40,151 nt of DNA, taken from Thermoanaerobaculum aquaticum. Lineage in GTDB: Bacteria > Acidobacteriota > UBA4820. The stretch lies in contig DYJZ01000006.1 in NCBI GenBank assembly GCA_020722885.1, positions 1 to 40,151 of the forward strand, in the 5' to 3' direction. Position numbers and translations under genes: made by a program. Shown here one piece after another: positions 16,340 through 24,001 of this stretch. Position 1 is the stretch's first letter. Each line of letters opens with the position of its first letter. Under the pieces are notes generated by a model. The model worked only from the letters and a program-made list of their open reading frames with translations, did not search any database and was not told the origin of the DNA.

Positions 16340-16883
16340 CACATCTGTCCAAAATAAATTTTGACAGAAGCATCTAAGAAGTTAAAAGGAAAAATGTCAA
16401 GACTAATTAGAAATACTCCGTTGCGAGTGCTCACTAACCGTGTCATTGCGAGCCCACTCTAAAATTGTCATTGCGAGTGCTCCTTCGAAGCAATCGCCCC
16501 CGAAGCAATCTTCCACTTGCTCACAAAGCCGAAAAGGAAAGCCTTAGAGGGGTGGTTCAATAGGGGTTTGCAAAAATTATTTAATCTTCTTGCGGTTTTT
16601 CTACTGCCATTTAAAAGAACATTTCTAATTAGTTTAAGTAAGGACATTATCATATAGTTTTGACAAAGAACTTATGGGAATGGCTCTAAAGGTTTTTTTC
16701 AAACACCGACCATCAACCCCGAAACCTATTAGCCGAACCTTTTTGAGAATTAATTGGACAGCATAATAACATATACAGGCATAAAAACAGTGAGCCTCAT
16801 TTTCAACCCCCCTTAATACCAGTCAAAAACCCTCAATTTTTGAGGATAAACCTTCCGCTTTCAAATTATCCTCGACAGCAGTG
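16340..16883. mobile_element. IS-derived remnant, copy 1 (544 bp, no transposase)
   Basis: The left end CACATCTGTCCAAAATAA and the reverse complement of the right end, CACTGCTGTCGAGGATAA, match at 13 of 18 positions and behave as terminal inverted repeats. Copy 2 at 39480-39769 has the same left 50 bases and the same right 90 bases (ACCCCCCTTAATACCAGTC to CAGCAGTG). A 23-base near-palindrome CTGTCCAAAATAAATTTTGACAG lies at the left end, and AGGATAA/TTATCCT forms a hairpin at the right end. There is no transposase ORF. The middle holds CATTGCGAG repeats. No clear target duplication is seen. The rest of 16212-16957 is empty. Confidence 0.7.
16402..16633. repeat. Nested segment bounded by 13-bp perfect inverted repeats
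   Basis: ACTAATTAGAAAT at 16402-16414 is the exact reverse complement of ATTTCTAATTAGT at 16621-16633. Between them lie three TTGCGAG(T/C)(G/C)C units (near 16420, 16444 and 16472) and GAAGCAATC-type units in inverted orientation. ATTTCTAATTAGT occurs again at 483-495. The segment looks like a small repeat element inserted in, or captured by, the IS remnant. Confidence 0.6.
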
Positions 16884-16957
16884 AAAAAGAGAAATAAAGG
16901 AAAAACTTTTTGGAGGAAAGAAGATTTAACTTCTAACAGTTTTCAATTTTTAATTCA

Positions 16958-18256
16958 TTATCTCATTAGCTTTTTATTTAGCGGAATAAAGAGAAGTTTG
17001 TCTATTCTTTTTCCATCCATATCTATCACTTCGATTCTAAAATTTTCGCAAAATAAAAAGTCACCCTCTTTTGGTATTTTACCAAGCTTGTGAAGAACGA
17101 AGCCTGCCACAGTGCGGTAAGGATTTTTGTTTTCCAATCTAAATTTAAGACCTATCTTCTCTCCTATTGTTTCAATAGGAACAGAGCCGCTTACAACCCA
17201 GCTACCATCGCCTCTTCTCCTGAATGGTGTCTGGTAGGAGGAGACATTTGAAAACTCCGACATTATTGCTTTCAGGAAATCTCTTAAAGTGACTATTCCC
17301 TTTAAGCCACCATATTCGTCCACAATGATTGCAATATGGCTTTTTTTTCTTTGAAATGTTCTCAAAGCATCGAGAGAATTTTTGCTTTCGGGAACTATAA
17401 GTGGTTGACGGAGGATTTTTTCAATATCAACCCTGTTGAATGTCAAAATTTCTCTGAGCGCCTCCTGGGTATGGATAAAACCAACGATATTATCGAGAGA
17501 ATTTTCAAAAACTGGATAGGAGATATGGCTTGATTTCAGAAAAAATTCTTTTAACTCTTCATCTGAGGAATTTCTGGGAATGGCTATGACTTTTGTTCTT
17601 GGAGTCATTAAAGAGGTTATGGGAAGGTCAGAGAGACGAAAAATTTGACTTATGACCCTGTGCTCATACCTTTCGATGACTCCCGCTTCAAGTCCGTCTT
17701 CAAGTAAATCGACAATTTCCTCTTCTGTAATATCAGCAGTTTTTCTCGCATTAAGATTGAAAAGAGAAAGGGGTATCTGGCTTGAGATGTTTAAAATAAA
17801 AACAAAGGGAAGAAAAAGTTTTGTAAGGTAATACATAAAAGGGGCTGTAATTAGTGCAACTTTTTCTGGAGATAGAAGAGAAATCTTTTTTGGAACAAGT
17901 TCGCCGAAAACAAGTGCAAGATAGGAAACAAAAACTCCCAGAACTGCAAATGCGGTGTAAAACGAAAACTTTAAAGGAAATCCAAGACTGCCAAGAAATT
18001 CAGCAAAAGGTTCAGCAAATTGAATTCCCCCAAAGGCACCTGCAAAAATGGAGGAAAGTGTTACGCCAATCTGAACAGTCGATAGAAACTGACCTGGAGA
18101 ATTTAGCAGATGAAGAGCCATGTCAGCGCTTTTTCTGCCCCCTTTAGAAATCCTTTCAAGTTTAGATTTCTTTGATCGTATTAAGGCTATCTCCGCCATA
18201 GCGAAAAAGCCATTTAGCATAATACATAGAAAGACTATGAAGACCTTAAAAACCAT
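16958..18256 (-). CDS. CNNM/CorC-HlyC family membrane protein with CBS domains
   Basis: 432 residues. Residues 1-150 are a DUF21/CNNM transmembrane domain starting with the NGFFAMAEIALIRSKKSKL segment. Two CBS domains lie at about 205-330, opening with LMTPRTKVIAIPRN and including VDEYGGLKGIVTLRDFL. A CorC_HlyC domain follows to the C-terminus. Relatives are implicated in magnesium/cobalt efflux or resistance and were once called hemolysins. It is the last gene of the rplU-led minus-strand run, 47 bases after epmA. The region downstream is the IS remnant, and no strong terminator is visible. Confidence 0.92.
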   Translation of the reverse strand: MVFKVFIVFLCIMLNGFFAMAEIALIRSKKSKLERISKGGRKSADMALHLLNSPGQFLSTVQIGVTLSSIFAGAFGGIQFAEPFAEFLGSLGFPLKFSFYTAFAVLGVFVSYLALVFGELVPKKISLLSPEKVALITAPFMYYLTKLFLPFVFILNISSQIPLSLFNLNARKTADITEEEIVDLLEDGLEAGVIERYEHRVISQIFRLSDLPITSLMTPRTKVIAIPRNSSDEELKEFFLKSSHISYPVFENSLDNIVGFIHTQEALREILTFNRVDIEKILRQPLIVPESKNSLDALRTFQRKKSHIAIIVDEYGGLKGIVTLRDFLKAIMSEFSNVSSYQTPFRRRGDGSWVVSGSVPIETIGEKIGLKFRLENKNPYRTVAGFVLHKLGKIPKEGDFLFCENFRIEVIDMDGKRIDKLLFIPLNKKLMR

Positions 18257-18303
18257 TAATCCTCCATAAACATTATAACCTTAATTAAAATAATGAGAAA
18301 AGT

Positions 18304-19284
18304 TTATCTATTCTGGCACTCTTGAATTGGGCACTGCAAAAGAATTGAAAGAAAACGGTCAACACCTAAAGCTATACCTGAGCTTTGTGGCATCTCTTCT
18401 ACCGCTTCAAAAAAAAGAAGGTCTTCAGGGTGAGGTGGTTTTCCCATTTTCTTTCTCTCTTCTTGAAAATGTAAATATCTTTTAAAATTTGCTTCCCTGG
18501 TCGTTAGTTCATTGTAAGCATTTGCAATTTCAATTCCTGCGACAAATAGTTCAAACCTGTCTGATAACCCGTCTTTTCTTACTTCTGCAAGTGCGCACTG
18601 AAATTGAGGGTAACCTTTTAGAATTACTGGTTTATCAAATCCTTTTAGCTTTTTTTCAATAATTGAAACTGAAATAAAAGAAAAACAATCGTTCCCTGTC
18701 CAATTAGAGTTGACTTCTGCCCCGAGTGATTTTGCAAGCCTCTGCCATTTTTCATCTGTATCGAGCTCAAATAGTGAGTAGCCGGTTACTTCTTTTAGGA
18801 AATCGCTAAGTTCGAAAACATAAATACCATTTCCCAGTGCAATTTTCTTTTTTTCATTAATTAAAATTGGTTCAAATTCAAAGCTGTTTTCAATTTCTCT
18901 CAAAAGTTCCTCACAATCTTTAACAATTTGGACAAGAGAGGATTCACTTCTGTACCATTCGAGCATAAGAAATTGATGAGAATGGCTGAAAGACTCCATT
19001 TCATCTCTGAAGGATGGAGACAGGGAAAAGACTCTATTTACTTGAGCAGCGAGAATTTTCTTTAGATAAAATTCAGGAGAGGTAGGAAGAAAATATCTTC
19101 TTTTACTCACGCTCCCCTCTGCTATAAAGGGGTCAAGGTGCGGTTCCATTCCTGCTGTGGGAACTAAAATCGGTGCGTCAACTTCAAGAAAGTCTCTCTC
19201 AAAGAAAAATTTTCTTATGATTCTTAAAAATAGGTCTCTCTTTTTTAAGTTTTCTATTTTCTCTTTAAGTTTATTTGACTTCAT
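18304..19284 (-). CDS. epmA: EpmA/GenX-like lysyl-tRNA-synthetase-related ligase
   Basis: 326 residues. It has the class II lysyl-tRNA synthetase catalytic core but lacks the N-terminal anticodon-binding domain, as in EpmA (PoxA/GenX), which attaches beta-lysine to elongation factor P. Motif 2 region: LPTSPEFYLKK and FRDEMESFSHSHQFLMLEWYR. Motif 3: GIALGVDRFL. HSHQFLML differs from the usual HNPEFTML, so substrate preference could differ. The EF-P, EpmB and EpmC genes are not in the window. It lies 3 bases after the zinc-ribbon trio, so it is cotranscribed with it. Confidence 0.85.
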   Translation of the reverse strand: MKSNKLKEKIENLKKRDLFLRIIRKFFFERDFLEVDAPILVPTAGMEPHLDPFIAEGSVSKRRYFLPTSPEFYLKKILAAQVNRVFSLSPSFRDEMESFSHSHQFLMLEWYRSESSLVQIVKDCEELLREIENSFEFEPILINEKKKIALGNGIYVFELSDFLKEVTGYSLFELDTDEKWQRLAKSLGAEVNSNWTGNDCFSFISVSIIEKKLKGFDKPVILKGYPQFQCALAEVRKDGLSDRFELFVAGIEIANAYNELTTREANFKRYLHFQEERKKMGKPPHPEDLLFFEAVEEMPQSSGIALGVDRFLSILLQCPIQECQNR

Positions 19285-19287
19285 ATA

Positions 19288-19890
19288 TTAGATTGAAAAA
19301 CTTTTCAGCGTTGTCCCAAAAATAAGTTCTCTGTATTCATTTTCCCTATTTTCAAAAGGAATTAGAGCAATACAATATTCTTTCAAAAAGAAATTAGCTT
19401 CAACACCTGTTACATCAGCTGCTCTGTCAAGGTAAGAAAGATAGTAGAGTTTAGCAACCTTTTCGAGATTTTCTGGATTAACAATCACATCTACAATTTT
19501 TGCCTCTACTAAAGAATGTTCTTCTTCGAACTGCTGGCTTTCAAGGGAATATTTCAGGGTTAAATCCTCCGAGTATAAGCTTCTTAAATTTATAAAGGCG
19601 GGATAAAAAATTGCATTTAGAGGTTTCAGTTTTGAGTAGGCATTCATTTTTTTGCTGTCATCTGAATTTACACTTAAAGTGCCTTCTATCCTGTAAAAGG
19701 GAAAGTAAATCAATTCTCCATTCAATTTAAATTTTTTCTTATAAACTTTGACTCTAACTGTTTCAGGGTAACTATCCATAATATAGGCTATTTTACATGA
19801 AAAGCAAAAGAAAATTTTGGAGTTATTTCCTCCATTCAATTCCTTACCGCAGTTTTTGCATTCAAGAGGAGCAAAAAGAGATTCCTTCAT
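19288..19890 (-). CDS. Zinc-ribbon protein of unknown function (third of three)
   Basis: 200 residues, not recognised. The N-terminus has a zinc ribbon: CKNCG near residue 11 and CFSC near residue 30. A segment IYFPFYRIEG near residue 62 matches VFVPFYLLTG and YQLPFYIYES in the two upstream genes, so the three look like diverged paralogues. The rest is predicted soluble and rich in Leu, Tyr and Glu, with no transmembrane segment. The start overlaps the stop of the upstream gene by four bases (ATGA), so translation is coupled. I do not assign a function. Confidence 0.75.
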   Translation of the reverse strand: MKESLFAPLECKNCGKELNGGNNSKIFFCFSCKIAYIMDSYPETVRVKVYKKKFKLNGELIYFPFYRIEGTLSVNSDDSKKMNAYSKLKPLNAIFYPAFINLRSLYSEDLTLKYSLESQQFEEEHSLVEAKIVDVIVNPENLEKVAKLYYLSYLDRAADVTGVEANFFLKEYCIALIPFENRENEYRELIFGTTLKSFSI

Positions 19891-21023
19891 TGTCTTTTTC
19901 CTTTTAACGCCTTTTCAAAGCCTTTTTCAAGAGTTGCAAAAATAAAATCAAGATAGGGTGACAAAAAAGATTTAGACGGGTCTGCCAATTTGCTGATGAA
20001 CAATCCATCTGGAGTTACTTTTGCGCCAAAGGGTGTCTTTAAAAGAAGATAGGCAATATTCAGCCCTCCTCCAAAAACAATGGAAACGAAAAAGAATATT
20101 ATAGTTCCAATGTACATTGAGGTTGGAAAATCTTTCTGGATTTCTTTGAAAGTGAAAGGTATGGCAAGGAAAGAGATGAATTGTCCAAAGAAAAATCCAA
20201 GAAAAGATGACAGTAAAAGTGAAGCAAAAACAGCGAGGTTTCTCCTGCAGGGCAGAACGCCAGAGATAAATTCACCATTGATGCAATCGAAGATCAATTT
20301 AAAATATGACCCGCGGAAACTGAAGAGAAGTTCTTCTAAGGGATAGTATATTATTGCAAGGTTCATTTCTAGAATTTCAAGAGAATCTTTCCCTCCCTTT
20401 GCTGATTTTATCCCATTTTCAATAATATTTTCCCTCGGAATGTTTGGACTTATAACTTCTCCAATTTTGTAAAGTTCAGAAGTATCAACCGCCTTCAAGT
20501 TGTTTATATTAGTTACAATAGACTTTCTTAAACTTTCTTGAGAAATCTCAGACTCAGAAAAAGTAGATGCTTCATAAAGATACCTGAAATCGCTCAGTAC
20601 CACTCTACTGTCTTCTTCGACAATTATCTCAGGCTTATTCCTAATATAACCAATTGAGAAGGAGTCCTGCGAATCTAAATTTATTTTTAATAAATTAGGG
20701 GCAACAATTCTTTCCTTTCCTGTTTCCATTACACCACCCCTTTTGCCAGTTAAGAGATAAAATGGAACAAACACTTTTTTTCTCGAAGTAAGGATAGATC
20801 CTTTTCTAACAAGTGGATTGACCAGCTTCGAAGCAAAAAGTTTTTCTGTTATTCTTTTTAAATCAAAATTCTTGTTTTCTTCCATTACAAATCGGGGAAT
20901 GTAGTTTTCAGGCTTGAAATAGAGACTCTTATTACAGTAGAGACACTTGACTTTTCTCATTCCGAGTGGTGGGGAGAGAGTACCTCCACAATAGGGGCAG
21001 TTGAGGTTTTCATAAAACATCAA
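19887..21023 (-). CDS. Zinc-ribbon membrane protein of unknown function (second of three)
   Basis: 378 residues. The N-terminal ribbon is CPYCGGT with CLYC near residue 28. A conserved KVFVPFYLLTGKRGG segment is near residue 85. IIYYPLEELLFSFRGSYFKLIFDCINGEF near residue 225 has the PFY/W-...-G-Y...D..tGe pattern of bacterial zinc-ribbon membrane proteins. Two strong hydrophobic segments follow (AVFASLLLSSFLGFFFG and IGTIIFFFVSIVFGGGL), then a soluble tail. It overlaps both neighbours by ATGA. The family is not named; a membrane-bound partner in a three-protein complex is inferred from the gene overlap only. Confidence 0.75.
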   Translation of the reverse strand: MMFYENLNCPYCGGTLSPPLGMRKVKCLYCNKSLYFKPENYIPRFVMEENKNFDLKRITEKLFASKLVNPLVRKGSILTSRKKVFVPFYLLTGKRGGVMETGKERIVAPNLLKINLDSQDSFSIGYIRNKPEIIVEEDSRVVLSDFRYLYEASTFSESEISQESLRKSIVTNINNLKAVDTSELYKIGEVISPNIPRENIIENGIKSAKGGKDSLEILEMNLAIIYYPLEELLFSFRGSYFKLIFDCINGEFISGVLPCRRNLAVFASLLLSSFLGFFFGQFISFLAIPFTFKEIQKDFPTSMYIGTIIFFFVSIVFGGGLNIAYLLLKTPFGAKVTPDGLFISKLADPSKSFLSPYLDFIFATLEKGFEKALKGKRQ

Positions 21024-21733
21024 TCAAGTTTCCTCATTATAGATTCTGTAATAAAATACGAAGCAGTCAGAGAAATTGCAAGCGTAAGAAAAAAAGAAAA
21101 AAGAGGAGGTTTCAGGAAATAGGATATGGTTGCAAAAAAGAAAAAGTAGACGAATAAGAAAGAAACAACTTTATTTACCTGATTTTTTGATATCGATTCT
21201 GGAATTTTTTCAAAGTATATTTTTCCGGCAGTTGCTTCAATAAAAAATTTTGTTTTAATTGTTGTGGATTCAGATTCATAAATGTAAAAAGGTAGCTGGT
21301 AGATAGATAAACTTTCTTTGTTTTCCCTTTGTGCAAGTAGCAGAGTCTCATCGTCAGGTTTTATAAGATCACCCCATTCTTTCACATTTTCAGTATAGAA
21401 AAGGGGAGAAGAGGAGGGAATTTGCAAAGATGAAAGAAATGAAGGATGGGGGCTAAAAAGGGGATATACTTTTAAAGATTCTCCCTTTCTTCCAAAGGGA
21501 AGAAAAATTTTCTTTTGCAATTTAAATTTTGTCTTGTCAAGACCTAACATTCTAAGGGTTTCAATCAGGATTAAAGCAGCTCTTTTTTCTGTGATTATAG
21601 GGGAAAAATAGTAATATTTTAGCGCAGAATAATATTTTAAATACAAAGAAGAGGAACAGTATTCGCACTCAATGAAATCTGTTTCTCTTTCAAGAACGAT
21701 AGAATTTCCACAGTTAGAGCAAATGACTTTCAA
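21020..21733 (-). CDS. Zinc-ribbon membrane protein of unknown function (first of three)
   Basis: 237 residues. The N-terminal ribbon is CSNCGNS with CEYC near residue 23. YQLPFYIYESE followed by FIEATAGKIYFEKIPE near residues 145-180 repeats the pattern of its neighbours (PFY, then a hydrophobic strand, then a G-K-I/V turn). The last 45 residues hold two hydrophobic segments (VVSFLFVYFFFFATISYFL and LFSFFLTLAISLTASYFI), so it is C-terminally anchored. It starts 16 bases after the LapA/LapB-like fusion gene. No function is known to me. Confidence 0.75.
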   Translation of the reverse strand: MKVICSNCGNSIVLERETDFIECEYCSSSLYLKYYSALKYYYFSPIITEKRAALILIETLRMLGLDKTKFKLQKKIFLPFGRKGESLKVYPLFSPHPSFLSSLQIPSSSPLFYTENVKEWGDLIKPDDETLLLAQRENKESLSIYQLPFYIYESESTTIKTKFFIEATAGKIYFEKIPESISKNQVNKVVSFLFVYFFFFATISYFLKPPLFSFFLTLAISLTASYFITESIMRKLD

Positions 21734-21749
21734 AGACTCCCCACTTTAA

Positions 21750-23123
21750 TTACTCTGTCCATAAAGTTTTCTTGTAATACACGGGCTCTTGAGGGAGAGG
21801 GCCAAAGCGGAATTCCTTTTCCAGAGATGAAACGAAAGTTCCCCATTTCCCGCATTTCTGGCAAAAATCCTTCCAGAATGACTCTTCTTTTCCACAATGG
21901 TTGCAGAAAAAAACAAACTCTTCAGGTTTTAACATTCGCCACATTTCATTGTAGTAAGAGCAAGCCTTAAGATACTCCTGACGTCTTTCATTAATTTTTG
22001 CGAGGTGGTATTCAAGCGATGGGGTGGGAGAATACTGAGATTCAATTTCACTGAAAATTTGTTCAGCCCGTTGATAAAAACCCTGTCTGGACAATAGTCT
22101 TGCAAGAAGAAATTTGGGAAGAACAGGATTCCTGGCTTCCGCTATTATTTCTTCATATTCTTTTATGCAAAGATCAGGTTCTCCTTTTTCGAGAAGTAGC
22201 TTCTCTAAAAATAACAATGGGACCATTGAATCGCAGTTGAGAAAGCCTTCCCTGTAATTAGCAAGCGCCCCACTTTCGTCGCCAGAAAGAAGAAGAGCTT
22301 CAGCAAGTCTAAGATATACCGGAAGAAAATGGGGGAAATTTCTTTTTAATGAATTGAGTCCCAAAATTGCTTCGTCAATTTTATTTTGAGAGAGGAGGTA
22401 GGAGTAGATTTCATAATCTATTGAGACGGTATATAGTTCGTCCTCTTTTATCTCTTCTTCCAAAACGGATGCCCTGAGAATCTTCTCCTGTATCTCCTTT
22501 GCCTTATACCAGTTTGTTTCCTTAATGTACAAATTTCTTAAAAGCCTGAGAGCATAAAGTGCTCTTTTGGGCTGGATGGAAATTATCTCTTCAAGCCATC
22601 TCTTTGCCTCGTCAAAATTTCCTTTTTTAAGATAGTCTTCTGCCATTGCGTAAAGAGCCTGAAGATGTTTGGGATTTTCATTTAGCGCTTTTTTGTGCCA
22701 TACAATAGCCTCTTCAATCTTTCCGATGTCCCTTAAAGCATCGCCTATTTTAATGAGGGCGGGAAGTGAATGTGGATTGAGTGCTATTGCTTCCTTAAAA
22801 TGCTTTATTGCTTCAAAGGGTCTTGCGCCAAGAATGGCATCCATTCCTTTAAGATACCTTGTTTCAGATTCTTTATTTGCTCGTTCCCTGAACTTAAGAA
22901 ACCAGGAGGATAGAAACCTGTTTACTCCAAGCCCGACTGCTATTACAATAAATGAAATGAAGCCAAAAAGGAGAGAGAAAATAAGAGCAGTTGAGAGTTT
23001 GAAAGGTATCCCGAAAGCAAAAAAATCGCTCTCAAGAATCTCAAGGTTTTCTTCAGCAGCGCGCACTATTACTATGACAATAATAATTAGAAGAGCGTAA
23101 CTTAGCGCCGTTTTTAGGCGCAT
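21750..23123 (-). CDS. LapA-like membrane domain fused to LapB-like TPR protein with C-terminal zinc ribbon
   Basis: 457 residues. The N-terminus has two transmembrane segments (YALLIIIVIVIV near 10-22 and a second near 45-67) in the arrangement of LapA (DUF1049). TPR repeats cover about 90-410 (for example PFEAIKHFKEAIALNPHS, IEEAIVWHKKALNENPKH). The C-terminus has CNHCG...CQKCGKWGTF, like the rubredoxin-type metal site of LapB/YciM. In E. coli LapA and LapB are separate neighbours, and LapB controls LpxC turnover through FtsH. The fused form and the many LPS genes in this window support a role in LPS homeostasis, by inference. Confidence 0.75.
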   Translation of the reverse strand: MRLKTALSYALLIIIVIVIVRAAEENLEILESDFFAFGIPFKLSTALIFSLLFGFISFIVIAVGLGVNRFLSSWFLKFRERANKESETRYLKGMDAILGARPFEAIKHFKEAIALNPHSLPALIKIGDALRDIGKIEEAIVWHKKALNENPKHLQALYAMAEDYLKKGNFDEAKRWLEEIISIQPKRALYALRLLRNLYIKETNWYKAKEIQEKILRASVLEEEIKEDELYTVSIDYEIYSYLLSQNKIDEAILGLNSLKRNFPHFLPVYLRLAEALLLSGDESGALANYREGFLNCDSMVPLLFLEKLLLEKGEPDLCIKEYEEIIAEARNPVLPKFLLARLLSRQGFYQRAEQIFSEIESQYSPTPSLEYHLAKINERRQEYLKACSYYNEMWRMLKPEEFVFFCNHCGKEESFWKDFCQKCGKWGTFVSSLEKEFRFGPLPQEPVYYKKTLWTE

Positions 23124-23129
23124 TTTAAT

Positions 23130-23498
23130 TTACTCCTCCTCTTCCTGAAGAAGTCCCTTGTCGTAAAGTTCTTGACAATGGACGCAGTACCTTGCCCATG
23201 GAACAGCTTCAAGCCTTTTCTCTTCAATTTTCTCACCACAGTGGAGACATTCTCCAAAACTCTGCTCTTTGGTCCTGACAATGGCATCGGCTATTAGCCT
23301 CAGGGTCTTTCTGTCTGAATCAGAAAGGGAATACCAATATTCCTTGTTGTAGTTTACTGATGCTTCATCAACAGAGTCCAGAGTACCGTCCGCGCCAGCA
23401 TCACCACTTTTGTGGATTTTTTCAAAGTAAGCCTTTTCAAGTTCCATCCTTTTCTGAATCAGAAGTTTCTCGTATTTTGCTCTTGTTTTTTTATCCAT
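23130..23498 (-). CDS. TraR/DksA-family zinc-finger protein
   Basis: 122 residues. A long N-terminal coiled-coil region (KYEKLLIQKRMELEKAYFEKI) leads to a C4 zinc finger CLHCGEKIEEKRLEAVPWARYC-HC. EKRLEAVPWARYCxxCQ is the TraR/DksA signature. Family members bind the RNA polymerase secondary channel and modulate rRNA or stress promoters. D-A-D residues at the coiled-coil tip cannot be confirmed by eye. It lies between rlmH and the LapA/LapB-like fusion, with gaps of 14 and 6 bases. Confidence 0.88.
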   Translation of the reverse strand: MDKKTRAKYEKLLIQKRMELEKAYFEKIHKSGDAGADGTLDSVDEASVNYNKEYWYSLSDSDRKTLRLIADAIVRTKEQSFGECLHCGEKIEEKRLEAVPWARYCVHCQELYDKGLLQEEEE

Positions 23499-23512
23499 TT
23501 TCTACCCCTTTT

Positions 23513-23974
23513 TTACTTTGCATAAGGAATATTGTTATATATAGTGTAAGCTCTGTAAATCTGCTCGACGAGAACAAGAAGAGCCATTTCATGAGAAAAA
23601 GTCATTTTTGAAAGAGAAACAAGTTTTGCGTTTTTCGGAATAAGATTTCTATCAAAGCCGTAGGCTCCACCTATCACGAAGCATAATTTCTCGCCAGAGT
23701 CCTTGTACTTTTTAAGTATGTTTGAGAAATTTTCGCTGCTGTATTCCGTTCCTTCTGCTGAAAGGAAATAAGTGTGAGACTCCTTTGGAATCTTTGAAAG
23801 AAGGAAGATGGTCTCCTCCTTTGTTCTTGCAGAGACATCTTTTTTCTCCGCAAGGGCAACATAATCAAAGGAAAGCCTCCAGCCATTTGACATCTGAGAT
23901 GAGAGTCTCTTTATCTCTTCCATTATGGCTTTGTTTCGAGTTTTTCCAACCGTCAAAAGTTTAATCTCCCACAT
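23513..23974 (-). CDS. rlmH: 23S rRNA (pseudouridine1915-N3)-methyltransferase
   Basis: 153 residues, the normal size of RlmH, a SPOUT-class methyltransferase acting on helix 69 of 23S rRNA in the 70S ribosome. It starts MWEIKLLTVGKTR. YFLSAEGTEYSSENF, FVIGGAYGFD and LSLSKMTFSHEMALLVLVEQIYRA-type segments match the SAM-binding knot. It ends IPYAK, where many homologues end HPYHK/R. The gene follows the degenerate sigma54-activator-like gene by 27 bases. Its place beside rsfS and nadD is common in bacteria. Confidence 0.95.
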   Translation of the reverse strand: MWEIKLLTVGKTRNKAIMEEIKRLSSQMSNGWRLSFDYVALAEKKDVSARTKEETIFLLSKIPKESHTYFLSAEGTEYSSENFSNILKKYKDSGEKLCFVIGGAYGFDRNLIPKNAKLVSLSKMTFSHEMALLVLVEQIYRAYTIYNNIPYAK

Positions 23975-24001
23975 ATTATAAGTGCCTATAATAACCCAAA
24001 C

